64,000 nt of DNA from JBCDBD01 sp039184335 (GTDB lineage: Bacteria; Bacteroidota; Bacteroidia; Flavobacteriales; Flavobacteriaceae), in NCBI GenBank assembly GCA_039184335.1, contig JBCDBD010000013.1, positions 5,368-69,367 of the forward strand. The letters run 5' to 3'. Position 1 is the stretch's first letter. Every line of letters begins with the position of its first letter. The position numbers and the translations under genes are program-made. The notes beneath the pieces were generated by a model that worked only from the letters and a program-made list of their open reading frames with translations, did no database searches and was not told the origin of the DNA. Shown piece by piece: positions 53,146 to 62,726 of this stretch.

Positions 53146-54144
53146 ATGGAAGAAAAACAACCTGAAAAAAAACCATTGGAATTCAACTCTCGATTAGACC
53201 TATCAGAATTGCAAGAGGCCGTAGCGCGGATAAAAGCGGAATTGGGCAAGATAATCATTGGGCAAGATGCCATGATTGAATTACTGGTCATTTCCATTTT
53301 GGCAGATGGGCACTCCCTCATCGAGGGGGTTCCTGGGGTGGCCAAGACGGTAACGGCAAAATCATTGGCAAAAACCATGAACGTTGAATTCAGTCGAATA
53401 CAGTTTACCACCGATCTCATGCCCAGCGATATTTTGGGAACTTCCATTTTCAATGTAAAGACTTCAACGTTCGAATTTAAGAAAGGGCCACTTTTCTCCA
53501 ATATTATCTTGATCGATGAAATCAACCGGGCTCCGGCAAAGACCCAAGCAGCATTGTTTGAGGCAATGGCAGAAAGACAGATTACCATTGACAGTAAGGA
53601 ATATGCAATGACCCCTCCTTTTTTGGTCTTTGCCACACAGAATCCGATTGAACAAGAAGGTACTTATCGATTGCCAGAGGCCCAATTGGATCGGTTTCTT
53701 TTTAAAATAAGTGTTGACTACCCTACCCTAGATGAAGAGATACGTATTCTAGAAACAAAACATGAACATAAAAATGATGCTGTTGAGCACAATGTCACCG
53801 CCATTTTAACATCGGAGCAAATAGCAGCTTACCAAAAAACAATACAAGGGGTCATTGTCGAAAGCAATTTGCTCAAATACATTGCCAGTATTATAAACAA
53901 TACAAGAAAAAATGCCAATCTCTACCTTGGTGCATCGCCTAGGGCCTCAATTGCGATAATGAACGCCTCAAAAGCCATGGCTGCCACCAATGGTCGTGAT
54001 TTCATCACCCCTGATGATATCAAGAGAGTGGTATACCCCATTTTATGCCATCGCATAATTTTGACACCTGAACGTGAAATGGAAGGTATTACCCCTGAAA
54101 AAGTCATACAACAGATTTTAGAACGTATCGAAATACCCAGATAA
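53146..54144 (+). CDS. MoxR family AAA+ ATPase
   Basis: A 332-residue MoxR ATPase that is thought to act as a chaperone for maturation of partner complexes. Walker A is GVPGVAKTVTAKS near residue 64, Walker B LIDEINRAPAKTQAALFEAM near 123, and sensor/arginine-finger segments FATQNPIEQEGTYRLPEAQL and DRFLF follow. The C-terminal lid carries ASPRASIAIMNASKAMA. It lies between the DUF4350 and DUF58 genes, the usual MoxR neighbours. Confidence 0.95.
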   Translation: MEEKQPEKKPLEFNSRLDLSELQEAVARIKAELGKIIIGQDAMIELLVISILADGHSLIEGVPGVAKTVTAKSLAKTMNVEFSRIQFTTDLMPSDILGTSIFNVKTSTFEFKKGPLFSNIILIDEINRAPAKTQAALFEAMAERQITIDSKEYAMTPPFLVFATQNPIEQEGTYRLPEAQLDRFLFKISVDYPTLDEEIRILETKHEHKNDAVEHNVTAILTSEQIAAYQKTIQGVIVESNLLKYIASIINNTRKNANLYLGASPRASIAIMNASKAMAATNGRDFITPDDIKRVVYPILCHRIILTPEREMEGITPEKVIQQILERIEIPR

Positions 54145-54156
54145 GCCAACCTCTCT

Positions 54157-55491
54157 TTGAAACAACTCGTCAAAAATACTTACCTTCAAAAGCGGTTTTT
54201 CATCGCAATGACAACGATCATCCTTGGCTTTCTGGTTGCCTACATTTTTCCAGATCTATATGGGGCTTTCAAGATTCTTTTTTTTCTGTTCATCATCTCC
54301 ATTAGTATCGATTTCATATTGTTGTTTGCTTCAAAGGGATATGTCAATGCACAACGGTTATTGCCTGACAAATTTTCTAACGGTGATGAAAACAAGGTCC
54401 AAATAAAGGTATCAAATACATATCTCTTTACGGTTGATATTAAAATTATCGATGAGCTTCCGTTCCAGTTCCAAAAAAGGGATTTTGTATTGTTGAGTCC
54501 GCTTCAGAAAGGAGAGACGAAATCGTTTACCTATAGCTTGAAACCTACTGAAAGAGGGCGCTATTCATTCGGCAACCTCAATGTTTTTGTAACCTCGCCC
54601 ATTGGCTGCATATCAAGAAAAAATACCTTTGATGCCTTCGCTGAAGTACCTGTTTATCCATCTTTTTTACAGCTACGAAAATACAATCTCGTTGCTTTTA
54701 CCAATCGTCTTTTTCAGTACGGACTGAAAAAAATCAGACGGATTGGCCATACTATGGAGTTCGAACAAATTAAGGAATATGTAGAAGGTGACGATATTCG
54801 TAATATCAATTGGAAGGCCACTGCCAAAAAAAACCAATTGATGGTCAACCAATACCAAGACGAAAAATCACAGCCTATTTATTCTATTATAGATAAGGGG
54901 CGCGTAATGAAAATGCCCTTTGAAGAACTTAGCCTTTTAGACTATGCCATCAATGCTACCTTGGTGGTTAGCAGTATTGCCTTAAAAAAACACGATAAGG
55001 CGGGAATGTTGGCCTTTAGCAATACCATTGAAAATAGGGTCGTCGCCGAACGCCGAAGTTCACAGATGAACCTCATTCTAGAGACCCTCTATGGTCTACG
55101 TACCAACTTTGTCGAAAGTGATTTTGGCCGACTGTATGTCAATATCAAAAGAAACATTAACCACCGTAGCCTACTGCTGTTATACACCAACTTTGAAACC
55201 CTTGATGCACTTCATCGGCAACTGGCATACCTGCAAGCACTTGCCAGGCAACACTTATTGGTTGTCATATTCTTTGAAAATACAGAGCTCACCGATTTTG
55301 CAGAGAAAAAAGCAGTGAACTTGCGTGAAATTTATGAACAAACGATTGCGGAAAAGTTCATTTATGAAAAAAAATTGATTGTCAATGAATTGAAAAAGCA
55401 TGGTATTCAAACCATACTGACCAGACCTCAGGACTTGACCATCAATACCATCAACAAATACCTAGAAATCAAGGCGCGCGGACTACTCTAA
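54157..55491 (+). CDS. DUF58 domain-containing protein
   Basis: A 444-residue membrane protein with two N-terminal helices (residues 13-30 and 33-52), a periplasmic-like beta region (residues 70-160) and a C-terminal DUF58/von Willebrand-A-like domain with the signature EFEQIKEYVEGDDIRNINWKATAKK near residue 205. DUF58 proteins are the usual partners of MoxR ATPases. The start is a TTG at 54157. The 3' end overlaps the convergent gene by 9 bases. It closes the cassette. Confidence 0.92.
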   Translation: MKQLVKNTYLQKRFFIAMTTIILGFLVAYIFPDLYGAFKILFFLFIISISIDFILLFASKGYVNAQRLLPDKFSNGDENKVQIKVSNTYLFTVDIKIIDELPFQFQKRDFVLLSPLQKGETKSFTYSLKPTERGRYSFGNLNVFVTSPIGCISRKNTFDAFAEVPVYPSFLQLRKYNLVAFTNRLFQYGLKKIRRIGHTMEFEQIKEYVEGDDIRNINWKATAKKNQLMVNQYQDEKSQPIYSIIDKGRVMKMPFEELSLLDYAINATLVVSSIALKKHDKAGMLAFSNTIENRVVAERRSSQMNLILETLYGLRTNFVESDFGRLYVNIKRNINHRSLLLLYTNFETLDALHRQLAYLQALARQHLLVVIFFENTELTDFAEKKAVNLREIYEQTIAEKFIYEKKLIVNELKKHGIQTILTRPQDLTINTINKYLEIKARGLL

Positions 55492-55968
55492 AATTGGTTG
55501 TTTTAGACTATTGGGAAGTGACAACCGGTTCAAGTCTAACGGTATCTTATTGATATGATTCCTCTTATGCGTAGAACTTGGGGTAAACTTATTGAATATT
55601 TGTACGCTATGTTCCGTCAAATTTATATTCTTCCGCCTTTTTTCCCTTTTTCTGTCGGTAAACACATCAATGGTAAATCCGACGGTGAAACCACCCAAAA
55701 CCGTAGCCAATAGGTCATCATTATCCCATCCGCCCTCTTGCTGACCAGCGTCCACTGCCTCTTTGGCCAAGCCAATGGCAAGACTGCCCCCTACTGCACC
55801 TGCAAAAGTCCAATACCGATTTCCGTCAGAAATTTGTTTGGCAATGCCGGCACCCGCCAATCCATATAGATTACCGCCAATGAAATGAAGCGTTTTATCG
55901 CGTTCGACCTGGCCATACCCATGTAGTATGACCGCAAAGAACATTAATGTGGGGATCAGTCCTTTCAT
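55483..55968 (-). CDS. Exported small glycine-rich membrane protein (YfiM/DUF2279-like)
   Basis: A 161-residue protein with a signal peptide (MKGLIPTLMFFAVILHGYGQ) chosen by the ATG at 55968 over a longer frame from 56043. RDKTLHFIGGNLYGLAGAGI, GSLAIGLAKEAVDAGQQEGG and DDLLATVLGGFTVGFTIDVF give two or three glycine-zipper helices, as in the YfiM/DUF2279 group. A basic C-terminal tail follows. It is convergent to the DUF58 gene. Function unknown. Confidence 0.7.
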   Translation of the reverse strand: MKGLIPTLMFFAVILHGYGQVERDKTLHFIGGNLYGLAGAGIAKQISDGNRYWTFAGAVGGSLAIGLAKEAVDAGQQEGGWDNDDLLATVLGGFTVGFTIDVFTDRKREKRRKNINLTEHSVQIFNKFTPSSTHKRNHINKIPLDLNRLSLPNSLKQPILE

Positions 55969-56105
55969 GTGGATGGCAAATGTATAAAAAGATTTAAAAA
56001 AGTATTTTGTTTGGATTACATATTTTAAGTAATTCAAAATCAATCACTTTACAAACGATCATTACCTTAGCGACCCAATACAATGTTCAAATCATCATAA
56101 AAGTT

Positions 56106-56471
56106 ATGAATGCAAAAGAATTGGTGAAAACCTGGTTTAAAAAATGGGAAGAAGGTGATTTTTTAAATTTACCTATTTCTGAAAGTTTCAAGCACACCAG
56201 TCCCTATGGAAGCATTACCGGTAAAAGAGCCTATATTGATTTGGTCAAAGCCCATAAACCACGATTTTTGGGTCATCGCTTTAAATTGCATGATGAGCTT
56301 TATGAAAATCAAAAGGCCTGTGTTAGATATACTGCGATCAAAGAAGATTTTATACTGGATGTCAGCGAATGGTATTTTATCAAGAACAATCAAATTGAAG
56401 AAATTATGGCTTACTACAATATTGAAGGTGAAATCAAAGAGGAACTTAAATTGACCATGCCCAACAATTGA
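56106..56471 (+). CDS. NTF2-like (SnoaL-type) protein
   Basis: A 121-residue soluble protein with the cone-like alpha+beta fold pattern of the nuclear transport factor 2 superfamily: MNAKELVKTWFKKWEEGDFL, HTSPYGSITGKRAYIDLVKA, and the final strands EWYFIKNNQIEEIMAYYN. The ATG at 56106 fits; the frame from 56007 adds an unlikely N-terminus. Ligand or reaction cannot be predicted for such a versatile fold. It is convergent to the nitronate monooxygenase gene. Confidence 0.78.
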   Translation: MNAKELVKTWFKKWEEGDFLNLPISESFKHTSPYGSITGKRAYIDLVKAHKPRFLGHRFKLHDELYENQKACVRYTAIKEDFILDVSEWYFIKNNQIEEIMAYYNIEGEIKEELKLTMPNN

Positions 56472-56485
56472 ACAATGAACTGTCG

Positions 56486-57421
56486 CTAAATAAAAGCTTT
56501 TTTTGCTTCCTCAAACCCTAAAATGATATCTTCGACAATTTGGTGGGCAGGTTCAATGCTGTGGATTAATGCCGAGACCTGCCCAATCTCAAGTTCCCCT
56601 TCTTCCAGATCACCTTCAAACATACCTTGTTTGGCACGCGCCCTGCCCAATAGCAAGCGTAAATCATCAATGGATGCACCGTTGGCATACGCATCTTCTA
56701 TGTCGTGATAAAACTTATTCTTTAGCAATCGTACCGGTGCCAATTCTTTTAAGGTCAAATGGGTGTCTCCCTCAGCTGCTTTCACCACCTCACGCTTGAA
56801 TGAAGAATGTGACGATGCTTCTTCACTAGCCACAAAACGACTACCTATCTGAACGCCATCTGCCCCGAGTACCATGGCAGCCAGCATCGAACGCCCTGAG
56901 GCTATACCTCCGGCAGCTATCAAGGGAATGTGTACTTTTTCTTTTACTGCCGGAATCAGTACCATGGTCGTGGTCTCATCCCGTCCGTTATGCCCCCCAG
57001 CCTCAAAACCTTCAGCTACAATAGCATCAACGCCTGCTTCCTGGGCCTTCAATGCAAACTTCACACTACTGACAACATGCACTACCGTTATTCCCTTTTC
57101 CTTCAAAAAACCAGTCCAAGTCTTGGGGTTTCCTGCAGAGGTAAAGACAATTTTGATACCACTAGTTACAATAATGTGCATCAATTGATCAATATCTGGG
57201 TACAGCATGGGAACGTTTACACCAAAAGGTTTGCTCGTGGCTTTTTGGCATTTTTTGATATGTTCTTGCAAAACCCCAGGGTACATGCTACCTGCACCGA
57301 GCAAACCCAATCCGCCAGCATTCGAAACCGCAGAAGCCAAACGCCACCCACTGGCCCAAATCATACCAGCCTGTATGATTGGATATTGAATATTAAAAAG
57401 TTGAACGATCCTGTTGTGCAT
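56486..57421 (-). CDS. Nitronate monooxygenase family protein
   Basis: A 311-residue FMN-dependent TIM-barrel enzyme of the nitronate monooxygenase / 2-nitropropane dioxygenase family. QYPIIQAGMIWASGWRLASA and NAGGLGLLGAGSMYPG are at the N-terminus. VAEGFEAGGHNGRDETTTMV near 138 carries the likely catalytic His, and LIAAGGIASGRSMLAAMVLG with ADGVQIGSRF near 172-200 binds FMN phosphate. FabK enoyl reductases are related, so that alternative remains. It lies 3 bases after mnmA on the same strand. Confidence 0.88.
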   Translation of the reverse strand: MHNRIVQLFNIQYPIIQAGMIWASGWRLASAVSNAGGLGLLGAGSMYPGVLQEHIKKCQKATSKPFGVNVPMLYPDIDQLMHIIVTSGIKIVFTSAGNPKTWTGFLKEKGITVVHVVSSVKFALKAQEAGVDAIVAEGFEAGGHNGRDETTTMVLIPAVKEKVHIPLIAAGGIASGRSMLAAMVLGADGVQIGSRFVASEEASSHSSFKREVVKAAEGDTHLTLKELAPVRLLKNKFYHDIEDAYANGASIDDLRLLLGRARAKQGMFEGDLEEGELEIGQVSALIHSIEPAHQIVEDIILGFEEAKKAFI

Positions 57422-57424
57422 AAA

Positions 57425-58615
57425 CTACGATATCACTCCCGAACCGATGAGTTCCTCACCATGGTACCATGCTACAAATTGACCTTCGGTAATAGCCGAT
57501 TGCTTTTCAGCAAAATCAACATAAAGCCCTCCATTGACCTTATATAACATCGCTTTTTGTAAAGGCTGGCGGTATCGTATTCTGGCTTGTACCACCATGG
57601 TCCCATCCAGGTCAAGTCGTAAATCATGACGTACCCAATGAAGCTCATCATCTTTTACGAACAACGTTCTTCGGTATAGCCCTGGATGCTGTTTCCCTTG
57701 GCCCGTGTATATGATATTTTGGTCCACATCGGTATCAATGACAAAAAGGGGTTCTTTGGTGCCCCCTACGTCTAAACCTTTCCGTTGGCCAATGGTAAAG
57801 TAGTGGGCCCCTTGGTGTTCCCCCACTACTTTGCCATCCCTTAGGGTATAGTTGGGTTTTTCAGCATAAAACTCCAATTCTGATGCCTTATCCACAAAAT
57901 CCACGGCACCCTTTCTTACAGGCACAGCATCTGGTGCAACTTCAACGATAATCCCTTTTTTGGGCTTTAGTTTTTGCTGTAAAAAATCAGGAAGCCGCAC
58001 CTTACCTATGAAACATAGTCCTTGGGAATCTTTCTTATCTGCGGTAATCAAACCGTTTGCTGCAGCTATTTCCCTTACCTGAGGTTTTGTCAATCCACCA
58101 ATTGGAAATAGTGTTTTTGACAATTGCTGTTGTGACAGTTGACAGAGAAAATATGACTGGTCTTTATTGGTATCAACACCAGCCAAAAGTCGATAAGTCT
58201 CCGTTCCATCTGAATGTTGTAATGTATCGCTTCTGCAATAATGGCCTGTTGCCACAAAATCAGCCCCCAATTGCATTGCAATCTTCATAAACACATCAAA
58301 CTTGATTTCACGATTGCACAACACATCAGGATTTGGCGTTCTACCCCGTTCATATTCATTGAACATATAATCTACGATACGTTCTTTGTATTCTGTGCTC
58401 AAATCCACCGTCTGGAATGGAATTCCCAGTTTTTCAGCCACAATCAGTGCATCATTACTATCTTCCAACCAAGGACACTCATCAGATAGGGTCACCGAAT
58501 CATCATGCCAGTTCTTCATGAACAACCCGATTACCTCATACCCTTGCTGCTTTAATAGGTAGGCCGCAACACTAGAATCTACACCCCCTGAAAGCCCCAC
58601 TACAACTTTTTTCAT
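57425..58615 (-). CDS. mnmA: tRNA 2-thiouridine(34) synthase MnmA
   Basis: A 396-residue enzyme that thiolates U34 in the wobble position of Lys, Glu and Gln tRNAs. The ATP pyrophosphatase motif GLSGGVDSSVAAYLL is at the N-terminus, the first catalytic Cys is in TPNPDVLCNREIKF near residue 106 and the second in DSQGLCFIGKVRL near 205. The ATG at 58615 gives the family start MKKVVVGLSGG; the 13 extra codons upstream are rejected. It is probably co-transcribed with the nitronate monooxygenase gene. Confidence 0.94.
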   Translation of the reverse strand: MKKVVVGLSGGVDSSVAAYLLKQQGYEVIGLFMKNWHDDSVTLSDECPWLEDSNDALIVAEKLGIPFQTVDLSTEYKERIVDYMFNEYERGRTPNPDVLCNREIKFDVFMKIAMQLGADFVATGHYCRSDTLQHSDGTETYRLLAGVDTNKDQSYFLCQLSQQQLSKTLFPIGGLTKPQVREIAAANGLITADKKDSQGLCFIGKVRLPDFLQQKLKPKKGIIVEVAPDAVPVRKGAVDFVDKASELEFYAEKPNYTLRDGKVVGEHQGAHYFTIGQRKGLDVGGTKEPLFVIDTDVDQNIIYTGQGKQHPGLYRRTLFVKDDELHWVRHDLRLDLDGTMVVQARIRYRQPLQKAMLYKVNGGLYVDFAEKQSAITEGQFVAWYHGEELIGSGVIS

Positions 58616-58902
58616 TACCATCGACAATTGTGCTGCAAAAATACAAAATACCAACTATTGAGTAGGTGTGAAAGAACATTAAAGCCCGATATCAATTATA
58701 GCCAGGAATCGTGACAAAAATTTTAAGTGTTTGTCACAAACCATAAAACCACCATGATCAAATTGAGACAACAACTACAATTGGTTAACATTAAGGAAAC
58801 GTATTTAAAGTTTGGATAACCTAGAATTAAAAAAAGATTGATGTCATTGCATTGATTAAACACTACTTTCAAAATCATAAATTGAAAACCAAAAAAGAGA
58901 AA

Positions 58903-60975
58903 ATGAGAACCATCCCACAATTAGGAAAACTACTATGGCTGCTAGTGTTTTCGCTGATAATCTTTTCATGTAGCAATGATGATAATGGCAGTTCAGGCAA
59001 TGATGATGATTCGGTGAGCACTACAGATGACGATGCCAATACAAATGACAATAATTACCCAAATACATTGAACATAGTCGACCTAACTATATCTGTTGAT
59101 GTTTTGAGTAGTTTGGTAGATGCATTGGAAGTTGCAGATGCTGGTCTGGTCGAAGCACTCACTGCTGATGGTACCTTTACTGTTTTTGCCCCAACCAATG
59201 ACGCTTTCAACGAATTGTTGGCCCTTTTGGAAGGGTATGATTCATTGGATGATTTTGATACTGATGAGGAAAAAAGCCTATTGGCTGACATTTTGCTCTA
59301 TCATATAGTTGCCGATGTTGCTGCTTTCTCTACTGAACTTTCGAATGGCCAAGTGCTGGAAACGTTACAGACTGAAGAAATCACCGTAAATGTGGATGTG
59401 AGCGTTTTTATTCGGGACAAAACAGAAGAAGAGGCTGAAGTGGTTGCTGCCGATAATAAAGCTTCCAATGGTGTGGTACATATCATCGATAAAGTTCTTT
59501 TGCCACAAGCCGTTTTAGACCTCCTTTTTCCAGAACCAGAGCCTAAGGTAGTTGACATCGTAGTTGAATCTGAAGAACTTTCTTTACTTGAAGAAGCAGT
59601 AATCGCTGCTGGTTTGGTAGAGACCTTGAATGGTGATGGACCATTCACCATTTTCGCCCCCAATGACGAAGCCATACAAGCATTATTTGATTTATTGGGT
59701 GATTCATACAATAGCTTTGATGATTTTACCACATCCTTAGAGTTAGATTTGCTCGAAGACATTCTACTGTACCATGTGGTCCCTGATTATTTGGAATCCA
59801 CCGACCTGATGCCAGGTACACTGACTACACTGAGTACAGACCAGACCATTGAAGTTATTGCTGCTGGTGGATTTGTCATTGGTGATGCGTCTGATACTGA
59901 TGCCAATTTATTGGATGTGGACAATGTTGGCAGTAATGGCGTGGTACACATTATTGACAAGATTTTGATATCACAAGAAGTGGCAGATCTTTTGGAATTA
60001 TTGGGTATAGATATTAACAACCCAAATGGCAAAGTAGAATTTACCATAAAAGATTTGGTCGAAAACAATGAGGACCTCGAATTTTTGGAAGCAGCTTTAG
60101 AACTGACAGGCCTTCTTGACACCTTAGGAGAAGATGGACCATTTACTGTATTTGCCCCTTCAAAGAATACGCTTTCCCTACTTGCCGGTCTATTGGGCAA
60201 TTCATTGGACGACCTTGAAGATTTTGACACTGATTTTGAGATCAATTTATTGCGTGATGTGTTATTGTATCATGTCGCACCTGGCAGCATTACCTCCAAT
60301 GACCTAACTGTGAGTACTTTACCTACCCTATTACATGATGATGAAATTGAAATCGCGCTGACAGTGGATGGATTCGTGCTCCAAGATGCACTTGGCGGAC
60401 TGGATGCCAATTTTATCGTTACCGATATACCAGCACAAAACGGTGTGATACATGTTATTGACAGAATACTCATTCCACAATCAGTCATTAATACTATAGT
60501 AGCTGAGACTGAAGACAATATTATAGACTTGTTGGATGCGCTAGAAGGTAATGAATTGTTCACTACAGCATTACTTTTGGTAAGGGACAGCTTTGAAAAT
60601 TTGGTGTTGGATGGTCAACCCTTCACCTTTTTCCTGCCCACAAATCAAGCTTTCCTTAATCTCTTTGACGCCTTGGATGGCATTGACAACCTTACCGATT
60701 TCGATACGCAAGAAGAGTTGGTGACTTTGGGTACCATACTGCTTTACCATTGTGTTGATGGTGTCGCCGCTAAATCGACAGAGGTAATTGACGGTCAAGT
60801 ATTAACCACTTTTCAAGGGGAAACACTAACCGTAAGCTTGAACGGATCGGTCTATATCTTCGACAAAACAAATGTACCTGCAAATGTGACTGCACCTGAC
60901 AAAATGGTATTAAATGGTGTTGTCCATTTTATTGACAAAGTATTATTGCCCCAAGAGGTCATAGACGAATTATAG
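58903..60975 (+). CDS. FAS1 (fasciclin) lipoprotein with four FAS1 domains
   Basis: A 690-residue surface-type lipoprotein. The ATG at 58903 gives the signal MRTIPQLGKLLWLLVFSLII ending in lipobox FSC, followed by an acid-rich linker (SNDDNGSSGNDDD) that may direct surface export. Four FAS1 domains follow, at about residues 50-215, 220-375, 380-545 and 550-690, each with a DGxFTVFAPTNDAF-type H1 motif and an NGVVHIIDKVLLPQ-type H2 motif. FAS1 domains mediate adhesion, so a cell-surface or matrix role is likely. It has its own terminator downstream. Confidence 0.9.
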   Translation: MRTIPQLGKLLWLLVFSLIIFSCSNDDNGSSGNDDDSVSTTDDDANTNDNNYPNTLNIVDLTISVDVLSSLVDALEVADAGLVEALTADGTFTVFAPTNDAFNELLALLEGYDSLDDFDTDEEKSLLADILLYHIVADVAAFSTELSNGQVLETLQTEEITVNVDVSVFIRDKTEEEAEVVAADNKASNGVVHIIDKVLLPQAVLDLLFPEPEPKVVDIVVESEELSLLEEAVIAAGLVETLNGDGPFTIFAPNDEAIQALFDLLGDSYNSFDDFTTSLELDLLEDILLYHVVPDYLESTDLMPGTLTTLSTDQTIEVIAAGGFVIGDASDTDANLLDVDNVGSNGVVHIIDKILISQEVADLLELLGIDINNPNGKVEFTIKDLVENNEDLEFLEAALELTGLLDTLGEDGPFTVFAPSKNTLSLLAGLLGNSLDDLEDFDTDFEINLLRDVLLYHVAPGSITSNDLTVSTLPTLLHDDEIEIALTVDGFVLQDALGGLDANFIVTDIPAQNGVIHVIDRILIPQSVINTIVAETEDNIIDLLDALEGNELFTTALLLVRDSFENLVLDGQPFTFFLPTNQAFLNLFDALDGIDNLTDFDTQEELVTLGTILLYHCVDGVAAKSTEVIDGQVLTTFQGETLTVSLNGSVYIFDKTNVPANVTAPDKMVLNGVVHFIDKVLLPQEVIDEL

Positions 60976-61021
60976 CAGACGATAGGCTTTCGTCCTAATA
61001 TCTTAGTTTATCCTTTAGTTT

Positions 61022-61055
61022 AAATCCGGGCTTCATATGTGAAGCCCGGATTTTT
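61022..61055 (+). terminator. Terminator of the first FAS1 gene
   Basis: A 14-bp perfect stem AAATCCGGGCTTCA / TGAAGCCCGGATTT with loop TATG and a following T run lies 46 bases after the stop. Confidence 0.88.
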
Positions 61056-61076
61056 GTTTGATATTCTTTTAATTTT

Positions 61077-61164
61077 GTTAAACTTTTACTAAAAAAAATT
61101 AAACAAAAGCAACGCTTCGTTGATTTATCAATCTTTAGATTGTATTAACTTAAAAACACCCATA
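61077..61164 (+). repeat. Leader repeat copy 1 (before the second FAS1 gene)
   Basis: The leader contains GTTAAACTT, ATTAAACAAAAGCAACG, ATCTTTAG and TTAACTTAAA in this order, shared with the leader at 62631-62726. A CAACG-CTT-CGTTG inverted repeat lies at 61110-61122 in this copy. Confidence 0.7.
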
Positions 61165-62571
61165 ATGAGAAAGATTTTTCGATTTCCCCAAATTATGATT
61201 TTGACCTTTGTATTATTTCTTTGTGCTTGTATCGATGACGACGATGGCGACTCTGAAGAAATGATGCAAGAGGAAGAAACTACCACCATAGTTGATCTTG
61301 CCACCGGTGCTGATAATTTGACCAGTTTGGTAGCAGCCCTTGAAAGGGCAGGTTTGGTAACCACCTTACAGGGAGACGGTCCATTTACGGTTTTTGCCCC
61401 AACAGACGATGCTTTTGCCACCTTCTTGACAGAGAACAACTTTTCGTCTCTTGACGAGGTGCCTGTTGACCTTTTGACCGACGTCTTATTAAATCATGTG
61501 GTATCAGGCACCAATTTGTCCACTTCACTTACTACAGGGTACATTTCAGGTCTTTCCACAGCAGGTGCGGATGGAAGAAACCTTAGCTTATACATCAATA
61601 CTGACTCAGGGGTCAGTATCAATGGAGTGGCACAGGTGATAATGGCCGACCTTGAAGCTGATAATGGTGTTGTACATATTGTTGATGCTGTGATTGGCTT
61701 ACCCGACATTGTCGACCATGCAGTGGCCAATACCGATTTTAGTTCACTGGTAGGCGCACTTACTGATGGCGGCAATACGACTTTTACCGATTTATTATCT
61801 GATGATACGACCGATTTCACGGTTTTTGCCCCTGTAAATGACGCATTTGCGGCTTTTATGAATCCAAACGATAACGATTTGAATGATATTCTTTCTTATC
61901 ATGTAATCCCTGGCACCGCAGCCTTCTCAGATGAATTGATGAATATGTATGTGGCTACAGCTGCAACCAATGCCGATAGTGATATTTTAAATCAATACAT
62001 CAACACAGATGGTGGTGTAAGCATAAATGGCGCAAGCAATGTAGCACTTGCAGATGTAGTGGCAACCAACGGTGTGATACATGCGGTAGACGCTGTTATC
62101 GATTTACCAACAGTGGTGACATTTGCTGTAGCAGACCCCACTTTTTCTTCATTGGTCGAAGCACTTACCACGGCCACACCAGCAACAGATTTTGTATCGA
62201 TATTGACTGGGGATGGCCCGTTCACTGTTTTTGCACCTACCGATATGGCATTTCAAGCACTCTTGGATAGCAATATGGACTGGAACTCGGTAGCCGATAT
62301 TGAAGAAGGGCTACTTACCGATGTATTGTTGCACCATGTGGTAAATGGAAATATCCGTTCTACAGATTTAACACCCAACGGTGACACTACTGCACCCACA
62401 TTGGAAGGAGACAATATTACCATCACCTTACCAGGCACTGATGGTAATATTGGTGATGTTACCGATGGGGCCGGAAATATGGGCATAGGCATTATAGTAG
62501 TTGATGTACAGGCCAATAATGGGGTAATACATGTAATCGATACCGTACTTATACCAGATACGACGAATTAA
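61165..62571 (+). CDS. FAS1 (fasciclin) lipoprotein with three FAS1 domains
   Basis: A 468-residue lipoprotein. The ATG at 61165 gives MRKIFRFPQIMILTFVLFLC with lipobox Cys near residue 22 followed by IDDDDGDSEE, a strongly acidic surface-export-like start. Three FAS1 domains follow at about residues 40-180, 185-315 and 320-468, with H1-like motifs GPFTVFAPTDDAF, DFTVFAPVNDAF and GPFTVFAPTDMAF and H2-like motifs NGVVHIVDAVI, NGVIHAVDAVI and NGVIHVIDTVL. Repeated GVSINGA/V segments mark domains 1 and 2. A terminator follows. Confidence 0.9.
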   Translation: MRKIFRFPQIMILTFVLFLCACIDDDDGDSEEMMQEEETTTIVDLATGADNLTSLVAALERAGLVTTLQGDGPFTVFAPTDDAFATFLTENNFSSLDEVPVDLLTDVLLNHVVSGTNLSTSLTTGYISGLSTAGADGRNLSLYINTDSGVSINGVAQVIMADLEADNGVVHIVDAVIGLPDIVDHAVANTDFSSLVGALTDGGNTTFTDLLSDDTTDFTVFAPVNDAFAAFMNPNDNDLNDILSYHVIPGTAAFSDELMNMYVATAATNADSDILNQYINTDGGVSINGASNVALADVVATNGVIHAVDAVIDLPTVVTFAVADPTFSSLVEALTTATPATDFVSILTGDGPFTVFAPTDMAFQALLDSNMDWNSVADIEEGLLTDVLLHHVVNGNIRSTDLTPNGDTTAPTLEGDNITITLPGTDGNIGDVTDGAGNMGIGIIVVDVQANNGVIHVIDTVLIPDTTN

Positions 62572-62593
62572 ACAATACCATTAAATCATGCCC

Positions 62594-62630
62594 AAAAAAG
62601 GGACTTCTATGTAGAAGTCCCTTTTTTTTT
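62594..62630 (+). terminator. Terminator of the second FAS1 gene
   Basis: A 15-bp stem AAAAAAGGGACTTCT / AGAAGTCCCTTTTTT with loop ATGT and a T run follows the stop by 22 bases. Confidence 0.9.
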
Positions 62631-62726
62631 GTTAAACTTATAATAAAAAACATTAAACAAAAGCAACGTAAGCGTCAATCATAAATCTTTAGGTAAGCAT
62701 ACTAAAATTAACTTAAAGACACTATT
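62631..62726 (+). repeat. Leader repeat copy 2 (before the third FAS1 gene)
   Basis: Shares GTTAAACTT, ATTAAACAAAAGCAACG, ATCTTTAG and TTAACTTAAA with the leader at 61077-61164, in the same order and close spacing. In place of the CAACG-CTT-CGTTG inverted repeat it reads CAACGTAAGCGTC. Confidence 0.7.

Noticed and set aside
60270..60563. Open frames on the minus strand of the FAS1 genes
   Set aside because: They are Ser/Thr-rich mirror frames caused by the repetitive Asp/Leu codons of FAS1 domains.
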